Part shown: one piece after another, positions 1 through 6,752 of the stretch | How positions within the stretch are numbered: position 1 is the stretch's first letter | How the letters are laid out: each line of letters opens with the position of its first letter | Assembly (NCBI GenBank): GCA_910583745.1 | Contig: CAJTZC010000032.1 | Span: 1-12,141, forward strand | Origin: an uncultured Bacilli bacterium | Lineage (GTDB): Bacteria; Bacillota_I; Bacilli_A; RF39; UBA660 | DNA: 12,141 nucleotides | Direction of reading: 5' to 3' | Made by a program: the position numbers and the translations under genes | Notes under the pieces: model-generated | Told to the model about the DNA's origin: nothing | The model's input: only the letters and a program-made list of their open reading frames with translations | The model's database searches: none

Positions 1-1
1 G

Positions 2-796
2 AACTTTCCAAATAAAATCGTATGGGATGATGAGAGATTTGCAGGTCTTTTGACTCCAACGATTTGGGGAAGCAATTATGAAGATGTCAAAAATATCTTA
101 ACGATACCTCTCCCTGATGAGCCAGATAATCCAGGTAAAACCATCTGGGACGATGAAAAGTTTGCAGGTCTTTTAACACCTTCTATTTGGCTTAGCAATT
201 ACGAAGAAGTCAAAAACATCTTAACGATGCCTCACCCTGATAAGCTAAACTTTCCAAATAAGCTTATCTGGGACGACGAAAAATTTTCAGGGCTTTTGAC
301 TCCGACGATTTGGAATAGTACTTATGAAAATGTCAAAAACATCTTAACGATGCTCCATCCAGATAAAAGAAATTTTCCAGATAAGCTTATTTGGGATGAC
401 AAAAGATTTAAGAGGTTATTAACATCAAGTATATGGAACACTAATTATGATAATATTATGACTAAACTGACTTTACCTTTCTGGTCAAATCCACTTTATA
501 GTCATCTCCTAACTTCATCTATATGGAACGTGGCGACAGAGAGAATTGAAGAAGCTATAAAGACATTTGAAGAATTGGGTTTACAAAAATATATTACACT
601 AACATCGATGAGAAAGTCGCCTATTCAAATCAAAGCTCTCTACCATTATTTAGAAGAGAATAAAATACCAGTCATTAAAAATGATAAATTACATCCGATT
701 TTTAGTATAGCCCCAATAGTGTTAAAAGAAAGATACGGACTCGATATGAGGGCCTTGGTTGCCCAAGAAAGAAAAAGGATGAAATTAGCAAGTTAG
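2..796 (+). CDS. Helical-repeat protein A, 5'-truncated by the window edge
   Basis: Not a family I can name. The frame is open from the first bases, so the true start lies upstream; a TTG at 50 is only an internal leucine codon. The visible part has four tandem units of about 38-41 residues with the core pattern W-D-D-[EK]-[RK]-F-x-x-L-L-T-[PS]-[ST]-I-W-x-[ST]-[NT]-Y, then a V-K-N-I-L-T-[IM] helix, often closed by P-H-P-D. A degenerate unit (SNPLYSHLLTSSIW) and a C-terminal cap of about 100 residues (KSPIQIKALYHYL, KLHPIF, YGLD) follow. Each unit reads as two helices, so an alpha-alpha solenoid is inferred. No signal peptide or membrane segment is visible in this part. It is the first of three paralogous genes in the same direction, 65 bp from the next with no terminator between, so one transcript is likely. 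Function unknown. Confidence 0.8.
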   Translation, partial: NFPNKIVWDDERFAGLLTPTIWGSNYEDVKNILTIPLPDEPDNPGKTIWDDEKFAGLLTPSIWLSNYEEVKNILTMPHPDKLNFPNKLIWDDEKFSGLLTPTIWNSTYENVKNILTMLHPDKRNFPDKLIWDDKRFKRLLTSSIWNTNYDNIMTKLTLPFWSNPLYSHLLTSSIWNVATERIEEAIKTFEELGLQKYITLTSMRKSPIQIKALYHYLEENKIPVIKNDKLHPIFSIAPIVLKERYGLDMRALVAQERKRMKLAS

Positions 797-911
797 CTTT
801 TTGAGTTTTATAAAAATAAATACTAAAATAAGGCCCATTTAAAAAAGAAGGAGAATAAAATATGGATTCAACAGAAAAGATACTCATAGATTTGTATTTA
901 AAGAAAATAGG
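779..911 (+). repeat. 133-bp perfect direct repeat, copy 1
   Basis: Bases 779-911 are identical to 1972-2104 (offset 1193). The block covers the last codons of gene A, the whole 65-bp intergenic region with its ribosome site, and the first 50 bases of gene B. Identity that includes non-coding DNA points to a recent tandem duplication or to gene conversion. Confidence 0.97.
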
Positions 912-1989
912 CCGAGAAGATTTAAAATGCGAAAGACTTTATAAAAGGTCTTATCAGCTTGTCAAAGATATTCTAGAGATGCCTGAATGGCAAGACAAAA
1001 GGTTTGCAGGGCTTTTAACTACAATTGTATGGAATAGCAACTTTGACGAAATTAACAGTATCTTCACAATGAAACACCCTGATAAGCGAAATTTCCCAGA
1101 TAAGCTTATTTGGGACGATGAGAGATTTGCTAGTTTTTTAACTCCAACCATTTGGCAAAGCAATTATGAAAATATTAAAAATATTTTAGCAATGATGCAC
1201 CCAAATAATCCAGATGAACTCATATGGGATGACGAAAGATTTGCGGGTCTTTTGACCCCGAATATTTGGAGCAGTAATTATGAAGAAGTCAAAAACATCT
1301 TAACGATACCTCACCCAGACTATCCAGACAATTCAAAGAAAATCTTATGGGATGACGAGAGATTTTCAAATCTTTTAACTCCGACGATTTGGAGTAGTAA
1401 TTATGAAGATGTCAAAAACATCTTAACGATACCCCATCCAGATACACGAAACTTTCCAGATAAACTTATTTGGGATGACAATAGATTTAAGGGATTATTG
1501 ACTCCATCGATTTGGAAAGGCAATTACGAAGATGTGAAAAGTATCTTAACGATGCCTCACCCTGATGACCCGGATAAAACCATATGGGATGACAATAGAT
1601 TTAAAAGGTTATTGACATCTTCTATTTGGGGTACTAATTATGAAAATATTAGTGCTAAACTAGCTTTACCTTTCTGGTCAAATCCACTTTATACCCATCT
1701 CTTAACTTCATCCATATGGAGTGTGTCTACAGAGAAAATCGAAAAAGTTATAAAGACATGCAAAGAATTAAGTTTACAAAAGTATATTACAACTGCAGTT
1801 TTGAGAAGGTCACCTATCCAAATCAAAGCGCTTTATCATTATCTAGTAGAGAATAGAATACCAGTCATTAAAAATGATAAACTACATCCGATATTTAATG
1901 TAATGCCAGGCGAATTAAAAACGAGATATGGACTCGATATCAAAGTTTTGGTTGCCCAAGAAAGAAAAAGAATGAAATTAGCAAGTTAG
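862..1989 (+). CDS. Helical-repeat protein B (375 aa)
   Basis: Complete paralogue of the preceding gene, and the longest of the three. The ATG at 862 follows AAGGAG at 848-853. The N-terminal cap (MDSTEKILIDLYLKKIGRED) is the same in the next gene. A half unit (SYQLVKDILEMPEW) is followed by six full units, a degenerate unit ending ALPFW, and the conserved C-terminal cap with KLHPIF, RYGLD and a basic tail ending RKRMKLAS. Unit length varies through the loop between P-H-P-D and the next W-D-D; the residues after I-W also vary (NSN, QSN, SSN, KGN, GTN). The protein looks soluble and cytoplasmic. The pattern of a helix ending in proline followed by a leucine-rich helix is loosely like mTERF-type nucleic-acid-binding repeats, but I cannot establish homology. 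Function unknown. Confidence 0.85.
   Translation: MDSTEKILIDLYLKKIGREDLKCERLYKRSYQLVKDILEMPEWQDKRFAGLLTTIVWNSNFDEINSIFTMKHPDKRNFPDKLIWDDERFASFLTPTIWQSNYENIKNILAMMHPNNPDELIWDDERFAGLLTPNIWSSNYEEVKNILTIPHPDYPDNSKKILWDDERFSNLLTPTIWSSNYEDVKNILTIPHPDTRNFPDKLIWDDNRFKGLLTPSIWKGNYEDVKSILTMPHPDDPDKTIWDDNRFKRLLTSSIWGTNYENISAKLALPFWSNPLYTHLLTSSIWSVSTEKIEKVIKTCKELSLQKYITTAVLRRSPIQIKALYHYLVENRIPVIKNDKLHPIFNVMPGELKTRYGLDIKVLVAQERKRMKLAS
985..1670 (+). repeat. Intragenic tandem repeat array of about 114-126 bp units
   Basis: The six full protein units of gene B are near-identical over stretches of DNA. For example, GTCAAAAACATCTTAACGAT recurs at about 1287 and 1413, and also in gene A at about 209 and 332. 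The unit boundaries match the W-D-D codons. Related arrays lie at about 2-480 and 2180-2500. The DNA-level similarity implies recent unit duplication or exchange. Confidence 0.85.
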
Positions 1990-2104
1990 CTTTTTGAGTT
2001 TTATAAAAATAAATACTAAAATAAGGCCCATTTAAAAAAGAAGGAGAATAAAATATGGATTCAACAGAAAAGATACTCATAGATTTGTATTTAAAGAAAA
2101 TAGG
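1972..2104 (+). repeat. 133-bp perfect direct repeat, copy 2
   Basis: Second copy of the block at 779-911, here spanning the end of gene B, the intergenic region and the start of gene C. Recombination between the copies would delete or duplicate one 1193-bp gene unit and leave an intact gene at the junction. Confidence 0.97.
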
Positions 2105-2825
2105 ACGAGAAGACTTAAAATGTGATAAACTCTATCGTAGATCTTATCAGGCTGTCATAGACGTATTAGAAATGCCCGAATGGAAAGATGAAAGATTTGC
2201 AGGTCTTTTGACTTCAAATATTTGGGGCAATAGCTATGAAAGTATCAAAGGCATTTTATCAATCCCGCTTCCACAAACCCCAAAAAAACTTATATGGGAA
2301 GATAAAAGATTCGCGAAACTTTTGACTTCAAATATTTGGAATAGTAATTATCCAGAAGTTAAAAATATCTTGACGATACCTCACCCAGATGACCCAGGCA
2401 ATCCAAATAAAACCATTTGGGATGATAAAAAGTTCTCTAAACTTTTAACTTCTTCCATTTGGAGTACCAGTTATGAGAATATAAGTGCGAAACTAGCTTT
2501 ACCTTTCTGGTCGAATCCACTTTATAGTCATCTCTTAACCTCGACAATATGGAGTATATCTGCAACAAGAATTGAAGAATCGATAAGAACATTTGAAGAA
2601 TTAGGCTTGCAAAAATATATTACTCCCGGGTCATTGAGAAAATCGTCTATTCAAATCAAAGCGCTTTATCATTATTTAGAAAAAAATAAAAAGTCCGTCA
2701 TCGTAGGAGAGAGATTGCACCCCGTTTTTAATTTACCACCTATCGGTTTAAAAAAAATCTATAACATCGATATAGAGGAATTGATTGCGTTGGAAGGAGA
2801 GAAACCGACACATGAACTATCTTAA
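2055..2825 (+). CDS. Helical-repeat protein C (256 aa)
   Basis: Third paralogue, and the shortest complete one. The ATG at 2055 sits in the same leader as protein B (AAGGAG 8 bases upstream). It has the same N-terminal cap, then three full units (one starting W-E-D instead of W-D-D), the degenerate SNPLYSHLLTSTIW unit and the C-terminal cap. The last 40 or so residues diverge from A and B: VGERLHPVF, IYNIDIEELIAL and a different tail ending THELS replace the RKRMKLAS tail. The stop lies inside the next gene (14-base overlap), so translation of the two is probably coupled. The difference in repeat number from protein B (three against six) shows that this family gains and loses units. Function unknown. 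Confidence 0.85.
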   Translation: MDSTEKILIDLYLKKIGREDLKCDKLYRRSYQAVIDVLEMPEWKDERFAGLLTSNIWGNSYESIKGILSIPLPQTPKKLIWEDKRFAKLLTSNIWNSNYPEVKNILTIPHPDDPGNPNKTIWDDKKFSKLLTSSIWSTSYENISAKLALPFWSNPLYSHLLTSTIWSISATRIEESIRTFEELGLQKYITPGSLRKSSIQIKALYHYLEKNKKSVIVGERLHPVFNLPPIGLKKIYNIDIEELIALEGEKPTHELS

Positions 2826-3108
2826 TTCTATACTTTCTCCAGAAGATGTCGATGATATAATCGATACTTTTGAAGAAGAAGTTCTATTGACTTTAGATGA
2901 TAACAATGTTCAAAAAATTTGGGAATATTTGCAAAAGCAAAATATAGATTTTGCCGAAGATATCGTCATACAATATGCGGATTTGTTCGTCTTACCATTT
3001 GAAGAATTTGTAGAACGATTTGAACGTTTAAAGGACAAATATTTTGCAAATTTTGTGATGTATTTGGCTTTTCATATGGAAATCTTGGAGGAAATGTGTG
3101 AAAATTAA
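2812..3108 (+). CDS. Small acidic helical protein (98 aa), hypothetical
   Basis: I chose the ATG at 2812 over an in-frame GTG/ATG-less extension to 2785 because GGAAGGAGA at 2791-2799 lies at a workable distance and the upstream part would run further into the previous gene. The protein is strongly acidic and predicted all-helical, with no signal peptide or membrane segment: an N-terminal LSPEDVDDIIDTFEEE, then IWEYLQKQNIDFAEDIV and LPFEEFVERFERLKDKYF. The second half (helix, proline, helix, L-K-x-K-Y) recalls the C-terminal cap of the three repeat proteins, suggesting a stand-alone relative, but the similarity is weak. It overlaps gene C by 14 bases and is the last gene before a strong hairpin, so it belongs to the same transcript. 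It could be a partner or regulator of the repeat proteins; that is inference only. Confidence 0.7.
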   Translation: MNYLNSILSPEDVDDIIDTFEEEVLLTLDDNNVQKIWEYLQKQNIDFAEDIVIQYADLFVLPFEEFVERFERLKDKYFANFVMYLAFHMEILEEMCEN

Positions 3109-3137
3109 AACTTTCATTTTGTGAAAGTTTTAATTTT
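3101..3137. terminator. Perfect 16-bp hairpin, bidirectional terminator
   Basis: Arms at 3101-3116 and 3122-3137 are exact reverse complements with a 5-base loop (TTTTG). The outer part is AT-rich, giving U-rich tails in both directions. It contains the stop codon of the 98-aa gene on the plus strand and that of the dTMP kinase pseudogene on the minus strand, so it serves two converging transcripts. Confidence 0.85.
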
Positions 3138-3825
3138 GGACTATGATATTGTATGCTTCTTCATGGATTTCTTCGATACTTTTGATTTTACCATTTTTTG
3201 CGCATTCGACAGTGCTGAAGTCATAAAGGCGAGCCATTTCCAAGTAGGCCTGCTCACTTAGTCTTAAATGGTGCTCGTTGTATTCAGATTTATCCAATTT
3301 TTCGGCTCTTTTCTTCCTTATTTAGTCTCCTAATTCATAGGGCAAATGTAAAAAGATGACTTTATCCGGTCTCGGAAGTTCTAGTATCTCGTATTCCAAC
3401 AGTTCTATTTTTTTATACATTTCTAGTCTTTTTTCTTTATCTTGAATCATGCCTGCTCGATGGCCCATATTCGATGTCGAATATCTGTCTAAGATGAGGT
3501 AATCGGATTCCTCTAGGTATTTCTTTATCAAGGGTCAACTGTATCTTCGATCTGCAGCATAATAGCAAAGTGCTGTAAGGGGATCGACTTCTCCACCACC
3601 TTCTTCAAAAAAAACGTGGTCTTGTTTTAAATAATCCTCACACAACTGTGGCTTTCCTAAAAGACAAGCGCCTACGATGCGCCCTGTCGAAGAGGGATAA
3701 ATGGGTTAAGAAATCGCAGAAACTCGCTTGCCTCCTTTTTCTAATCTCTCTTTTAGTAATTTAGTCTGTGTCTCTTTTCCTGAACAATCTGTTCCTTCTA
3801 TGACGAGAATTTTTGCTTTCATCAT
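3130..3825 (-). pseudogene. tmk: dTMP kinase, disrupted by three in-frame nonsense codons
   Basis: Thymidylate kinase phosphorylates dTMP to dTDP. Reading from the ATG at 3825 (GAGGAGG just upstream), the frame runs 232 codons to a stop at 3130 with no frameshift but with stops at codon 40 (TAA, 3706-3708), 97 (TGA, 3535-3537) and 168 (TAA, 3322-3324). Family landmarks survive in all segments: the P-loop EGTDCSGKETQTK near residues 10-21, PSSTGRIVGACLLGKP, AADRR, the DRYSTSNMGHR substrate motif, and an IHEE C-terminal helix. Total length fits the family. Each stop could come from one base change (for example TGG or AAA ancestors). The restart fragment 3322-3531 lacks the P-loop and cannot be a kinase. 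A recent pseudogene is the simplest reading; mixed TAA and TGA argue against recoding. Sequencing error is the alternative. Confidence 0.85.
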
Positions 3826-3853
3826 GTACCTCCTCTATTGTGCCAAATTAAGT

Positions 3854-3910
3854 TAAAATAAATATCTCAAGAAGCCAATTTTTTATTTCAAAAATAAGAT
3901 ATTTATTTTA
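3854..3910. promoter_or_regulatory. 14-bp inverted repeat between divergent tmk remnant and thyX
   Basis: Bases 3854-3867 and 3897-3910 are exact reverse complements, separated by 29 bases, in the 109-bp gap between the divergent genes. The right arm abuts the TATAAT at 3909-3914. It may be an operator shared by both promoters or simply a product of the high AT content. Confidence 0.4.
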
Positions 3911-3914
3911 TAAT
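3886..3914 (+). promoter_or_regulatory. Putative promoter of the thyX-like gene
   Basis: TATAAT at 3909-3914 lies 20 bases before the ATG at 3935, with a poor -35 (TTTCAA, 3886-3891) at 17-bp spacing. The predicted start falls at or just before the AGGAGG at 3921-3926, so the leader would be very short. Confidence 0.45.
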
Positions 3915-3934
3915 TATTATAGGAGGTAAAGAAT

Positions 3935-4609
3935 ATGATCGATGTAGAAAGTAAACCGAAAGAGAAAGTCGATAAAAGATATGACAAGAGATACGATACG
4001 AAGTTGGAAGTGACGCGATTTGATGTCGATTGGATGAGAATAAAGTCTGCTTGTATGACTACCATAAGTAAACAGGCTGGCGATATGCCTAGCAATGCGT
4101 GGAAAAAGAAACTCTTAATCTGTAGGCATTCTCCAATAAGAAGAGGAACTGTCAGCTGGAAATGGGAGACGATTCCCTATGCGATTAGTACACATTTTGC
4201 GAGACACCACGAAGGATGTGAAAAGTTCATCGGTACGGAGAGAAGCGATAGAACGAAGGTCGACAGAGAGACAAGAAGTCAGATGAATTGTGTACCGATG
4301 GAGATGGATGCCAATTTACAAGCGTTGATGAACATCTCTGAAAAAAGACTTTGTATGTGTGCAGACCAAGTAACTAGACAGTACTGGGAAGCATTGATGG
4401 AGGAATTGCGCGAATACGACGAGATGGTTGTATGGTCCAATGTGCCTCAATGTGTAAGATGTGGCGGTTGTGTCGAACCTTTTGGGCAATGTAAGTTCTA
4501 TGAGAATCTCATGAAAGACGTCCCACTGGAAGACCAAATGAATGTGAAAAAACGTTATGACATTTACAACAAGAAAGTCAGGGATTTAGTATTAAAAGAC
4601 GAAGATTAA
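3935..4609 (+). CDS. thyX: ThyX-like flavin-dependent thymidylate synthase (224 aa)
   Basis: ThyX converts dUMP to dTMP using methylene-tetrahydrofolate, FAD and NADPH. The match is to the divergent, phage-type branch rather than textbook ThyX. Residues 64-69 (RHSPIR) and 90-106 (RHHEGC to TERSDR) sit where the RHRxxSxNExS-type flavin/substrate motif is expected. NISEKRLC (133-140) followed by ADQVTRQYW (143-151) resembles the AQWEIRQYA segment, with Arg148 as the candidate dUMP-activating arginine. C173, C176, C179 and C186 form a possible metal-type cluster near the C-terminus. Length (224) fits the family. The ATG at 3935 follows AGGAGG with 8-base spacing. It is divergent from a dTMP kinase remnant, the next enzyme in the pathway, which supports the call. 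Other reading: an uncharacterised Thy1-fold protein. Confidence 0.7.
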   Translation: MIDVESKPKEKVDKRYDKRYDTKLEVTRFDVDWMRIKSACMTTISKQAGDMPSNAWKKKLLICRHSPIRRGTVSWKWETIPYAISTHFARHHEGCEKFIGTERSDRTKVDRETRSQMNCVPMEMDANLQALMNISEKRLCMCADQVTRQYWEALMEELREYDEMVVWSNVPQCVRCGGCVEPFGQCKFYENLMKDVPLEDQMNVKKRYDIYNKKVRDLVLKDED

Positions 4610-4620
4610 TCGTCTTTTTT
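4594..4620 (+). terminator. Rho-independent terminator of thyX
   Basis: AAAAGACGA at 4594-4602 pairs with TCGTCTTTT at 4610-4618 across a 7-base loop, followed by more T residues. The stem includes the end of the reading frame. Confidence 0.85.
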
Positions 4621-4633
4621 TCTTTTCTCAAAG

Positions 4634-4657
4634 TAAAAAAAGAGCCCTTTGGCTCTT
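4634..4657 (-). terminator. Rho-independent terminator of the aspS operon
   Basis: On the minus strand AAGAGCC (4657-4651) pairs with GGCTCTT (4646-4640) across a 4-base loop, followed by a run of T. It overlaps the AspRS stop codon and lies back to back with the thyX terminator. Confidence 0.85.
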
Positions 4658-5945
4658 AAGGTGTCAGTCTGTTTGGACCTCTGAATATGTATTCTGTCTC
4701 TTTTAAACTTGGAAGGTTCAAAAGAAGCATCGTCAATCTGTCGATACCGAGACCAAATCCACCATGTGGAGGACATCCGTATTTGAAGAACTCTAAGTAG
4801 AACTCGACGTCCTTTCCTAGTCCTTTCTCTTCGGCTTGTTTTTTTAAGATATCGTATCTGTGTTCTCTTTGTGCTCCCGTAGTTATCTCTACCCCTCTCC
4901 AGAGTAAGTCGTATCCGAGCGGTGTTCCGTTTTCATCTCTCATATGGTAGAATGCACGTTTTTCTGGTCCGAAGTCTGTCACGAATAAGAATTCAGAGTT
5001 GTATTCTTCCATGGCAAATTTGCAGCCCAATTTCTCCGCTTCACTCGTCAAATCGTTCTTTTCAGACTCTGGCACTGTATACCCATATCTCTTCTCTATC
5101 TCTTCGTAGAGGTCTTTCAGTTTGATACGAGGAAACTTTTCCGTCGGAACGATGACAGGCTTGCCGAAAATTTCTTCTATTTCTTTACCGTATCTTTCTT
5201 TAATTTTTGCAAGAGCATAGGTCAAAATGCCTTCTTCCATGTCCATGACGTCTTCGTAAGAGTCGATGTAGCTGAACTCGATATCAAAGCCTGTGAACTC
5301 TGTACTGTGTCTGTTTGTAAAGGATTTTTCTGCACGGAAGACAGGCCCTACTTCGAATATTCTGTCGAACCCTGCGGCCATCGCCATCTGTTTATAAAAT
5401 TGTGGAGATTGGGCCAAGTACGCTTTCCCATCGAAGTAAGTCAGTTCGAAAACATCGGAACCGGATTCGCTTGCTGCCGCTATCATCTTTGGCGAATGTA
5501 TTTCTGTAAATTTGTGTTCGTACATGTATTCTCTCATGGTTTCGACGAGAGCACTTTGAATTCTAAAAGTCAAAGTGTTTTTGGTTGAACGGAGGTCGAC
5601 CCATCTATAATCCAGTCTGGAATCGATTTCTGCTCCTTCGTCGAGTGGACTCGCGGCTGCAATCGACTCTATTTTTAGGTTCTCAGGTATAAACTCTTTC
5701 CCACCGTTTTTGACGTATTCGCTTAGAACCATCTTTCCTTCGATTGTTACTACAGAACCCACTGTACACTTGAGAGCATCTTCAATCAAACCACTTTGCT
5801 CTTCTTTTGAGAAAGATACCTGTATCTCCCCTGTCACGTCTTTTAATATCAAAAATACCATGTATTTTGTATCTCTTATTTTTGTAATAAATCCTGCAAT
5901 TTTTGTCTTTTCGTTTTCTTTTAATTCTTCTATGTATGTTCTCAT
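4656..5945 (-). CDS. aspS: Aspartate-tRNA ligase, archaeal/eukaryal (AspS2) type
   Basis: Class II synthetase charging tRNA-Asp, and tRNA-Asn if non-discriminating. At 429 residues it lacks the GAD insertion of the roughly 590-residue bacterial AspRS. Domains: OB-fold anticodon-binding domain (about 1-95), motif 1 with FTEIHSPKM (146-154), the flipping-loop region SESGSDVF (159-166), aspartate/ATP pocket QSPQFYKQ (179-186), motif 2 FRAEKSFTNRHSTEFTGFD (203-221), and motif 3 GGFGLGIDRLTMLLLNL (395-411). It ends in GPNRLTP, typical of the archaeal type. The start ATG at 5945 overlaps the previous stop by four bases (ATGA), so translation is coupled. It is the last gene of a T-box operon with an apparent Asp specifier, supporting Asp rather than Asn specificity. 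Many bacterial AspS2 enzymes are non-discriminating and work with GatCAB; that cannot be judged here. Confidence 0.92.
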   Translation of the reverse strand: MRTYIEELKENEKTKIAGFITKIRDTKYMVFLILKDVTGEIQVSFSKEEQSGLIEDALKCTVGSVVTIEGKMVLSEYVKNGGKEFIPENLKIESIAAASPLDEGAEIDSRLDYRWVDLRSTKNTLTFRIQSALVETMREYMYEHKFTEIHSPKMIAAASESGSDVFELTYFDGKAYLAQSPQFYKQMAMAAGFDRIFEVGPVFRAEKSFTNRHSTEFTGFDIEFSYIDSYEDVMDMEEGILTYALAKIKERYGKEIEEIFGKPVIVPTEKFPRIKLKDLYEEIEKRYGYTVPESEKNDLTSEAEKLGCKFAMEEYNSEFLFVTDFGPEKRAFYHMRDENGTPLGYDLLWRGVEITTGAQREHRYDILKKQAEEKGLGKDVEFYLEFFKYGCPPHGGFGLGIDRLTMLLLNLPSLKETEYIFRGPNRLTP

Positions 5946-6742
5946 TTTCTTTTTTCCTTTCTTATCAACATTTGATTTAAATCTGTATAGTCTTCTGGTT
6001 CTTCGACGACGACGTCGAAGGCTCTTTCATAGCTCTCTAGATTGACTGGGTCAGTCAAAAAGCCTATTTTTAAAACCATCCGATGAGCTGTCTCATCGAC
6101 CATCAGCAAATCGGATGGTTGGTCTCCTAAAAGGATGACGTCGCTTCTCCCAGCAATTTTGGCTTTGATTTCCTCTGGCAATGAAACTTCGTTTTTGTTG
6201 AGACTGTGGACGATGTTCGCGCCTATGCGGCTTGCTACACCATTTTCGAAGATGATTTTGTTGCTCGAAATGAAGATGTTGTCGTGAAAGCAACCGTTCT
6301 TTTTTAAAAATGTCTCGATGAAGTTTCCAATGCCAGCACTGATTATGATGACCGGAACGCCTTCTTCGTGCATGCGGTCGAGGAATTCTTTCGCACCCTT
6401 TCGAAATTCCATTATTCTTAAATCGCTCGCGGCTTTTTCGAAGACTTCTTCGCTCAGTTTGTATTTTATGAACAGTTCGATGTGTAATCTGAACCATTCT
6501 TTTACTTTGGCTTTTCTAAATTCTAGATCTAAGTTTTCGTTCGCCTCGATAGGTCTATACGTGTCGTAATAGGCATTTCTCTCTTGGACATATTCTTCTG
6601 GGACGAGATTGCTATCTGCCAATATAGACCACGAGGTCTTACTGCTTCCCGTCGTAATCGTTTTATCGAAGTCTGCTACGACGAAGTAAGATGAGAAATC
6701 TTCGATCGGCATTTGGGCTTTTACTTTATCTTTTATCTGCAT
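5942..6742 (-). CDS. HAD hydrolase, UMPH-1/pyrimidine 5'-nucleotidase type (266 aa)
   Basis: HAD phosphatase. Motif I is DFDKTIT (24-30: nucleophile Asp24, acid/base Asp26). Motif II is IISAGIGNFIE (133-143) with Ser135; this S-A-G-I-G signature is typical of the UMPH-1 cytosolic 5'-nucleotidase III family. Motif IV is LLGDQPSDLLMVD (204-216). A helical cap (about 35-115) lies between motifs I and II. UMPH-1 enzymes dephosphorylate pyrimidine (and sometimes m7G) nucleoside monophosphates; the substrate here is unknown. AGGAGG just before the ATG at 6742 overlaps the stop of the upstream gene, and the gene overlaps aspS by four bases. It is therefore locked into the aminoacyl-tRNA synthetase operon. 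It has no signal peptide and is presumably cytoplasmic. Confidence 0.85.
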   Translation of the reverse strand: MQIKDKVKAQMPIEDFSSYFVVADFDKTITTGSSKTSWSILADSNLVPEEYVQERNAYYDTYRPIEANENLDLEFRKAKVKEWFRLHIELFIKYKLSEEVFEKAASDLRIMEFRKGAKEFLDRMHEEGVPVIIISAGIGNFIETFLKKNGCFHDNIFISSNKIIFENGVASRIGANIVHSLNKNEVSLPEEIKAKIAGRSDVILLGDQPSDLLMVDETAHRMVLKIGFLTDPVNLESYERAFDVVVEEPEDYTDLNQMLIRKEKRK

Positions 6743-6752
6743 CGTTTTCCTC

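Noticed and set aside
985..1670. CRISPR-like or minisatellite array
   Set aside because: The 114-126 bp units stay in frame and encode conserved protein repeats with substitutions typical of coding sequence; there are no short identical repeats with unique spacers.
3130..3825. Stop-codon recoding or read-through in the dTMP kinase gene
   Set aside because: The stops are of two kinds (TAA twice, TGA once), and other genes in the window use TAA, TAG and TGA normally as terminal stops, so a pseudogene or sequence error is simpler.
6093..6497. 134-codon minus-strand open frame
   Set aside because: It lies wholly inside the HAD hydrolase gene in another frame, has a low-complexity basic composition and no family motifs.
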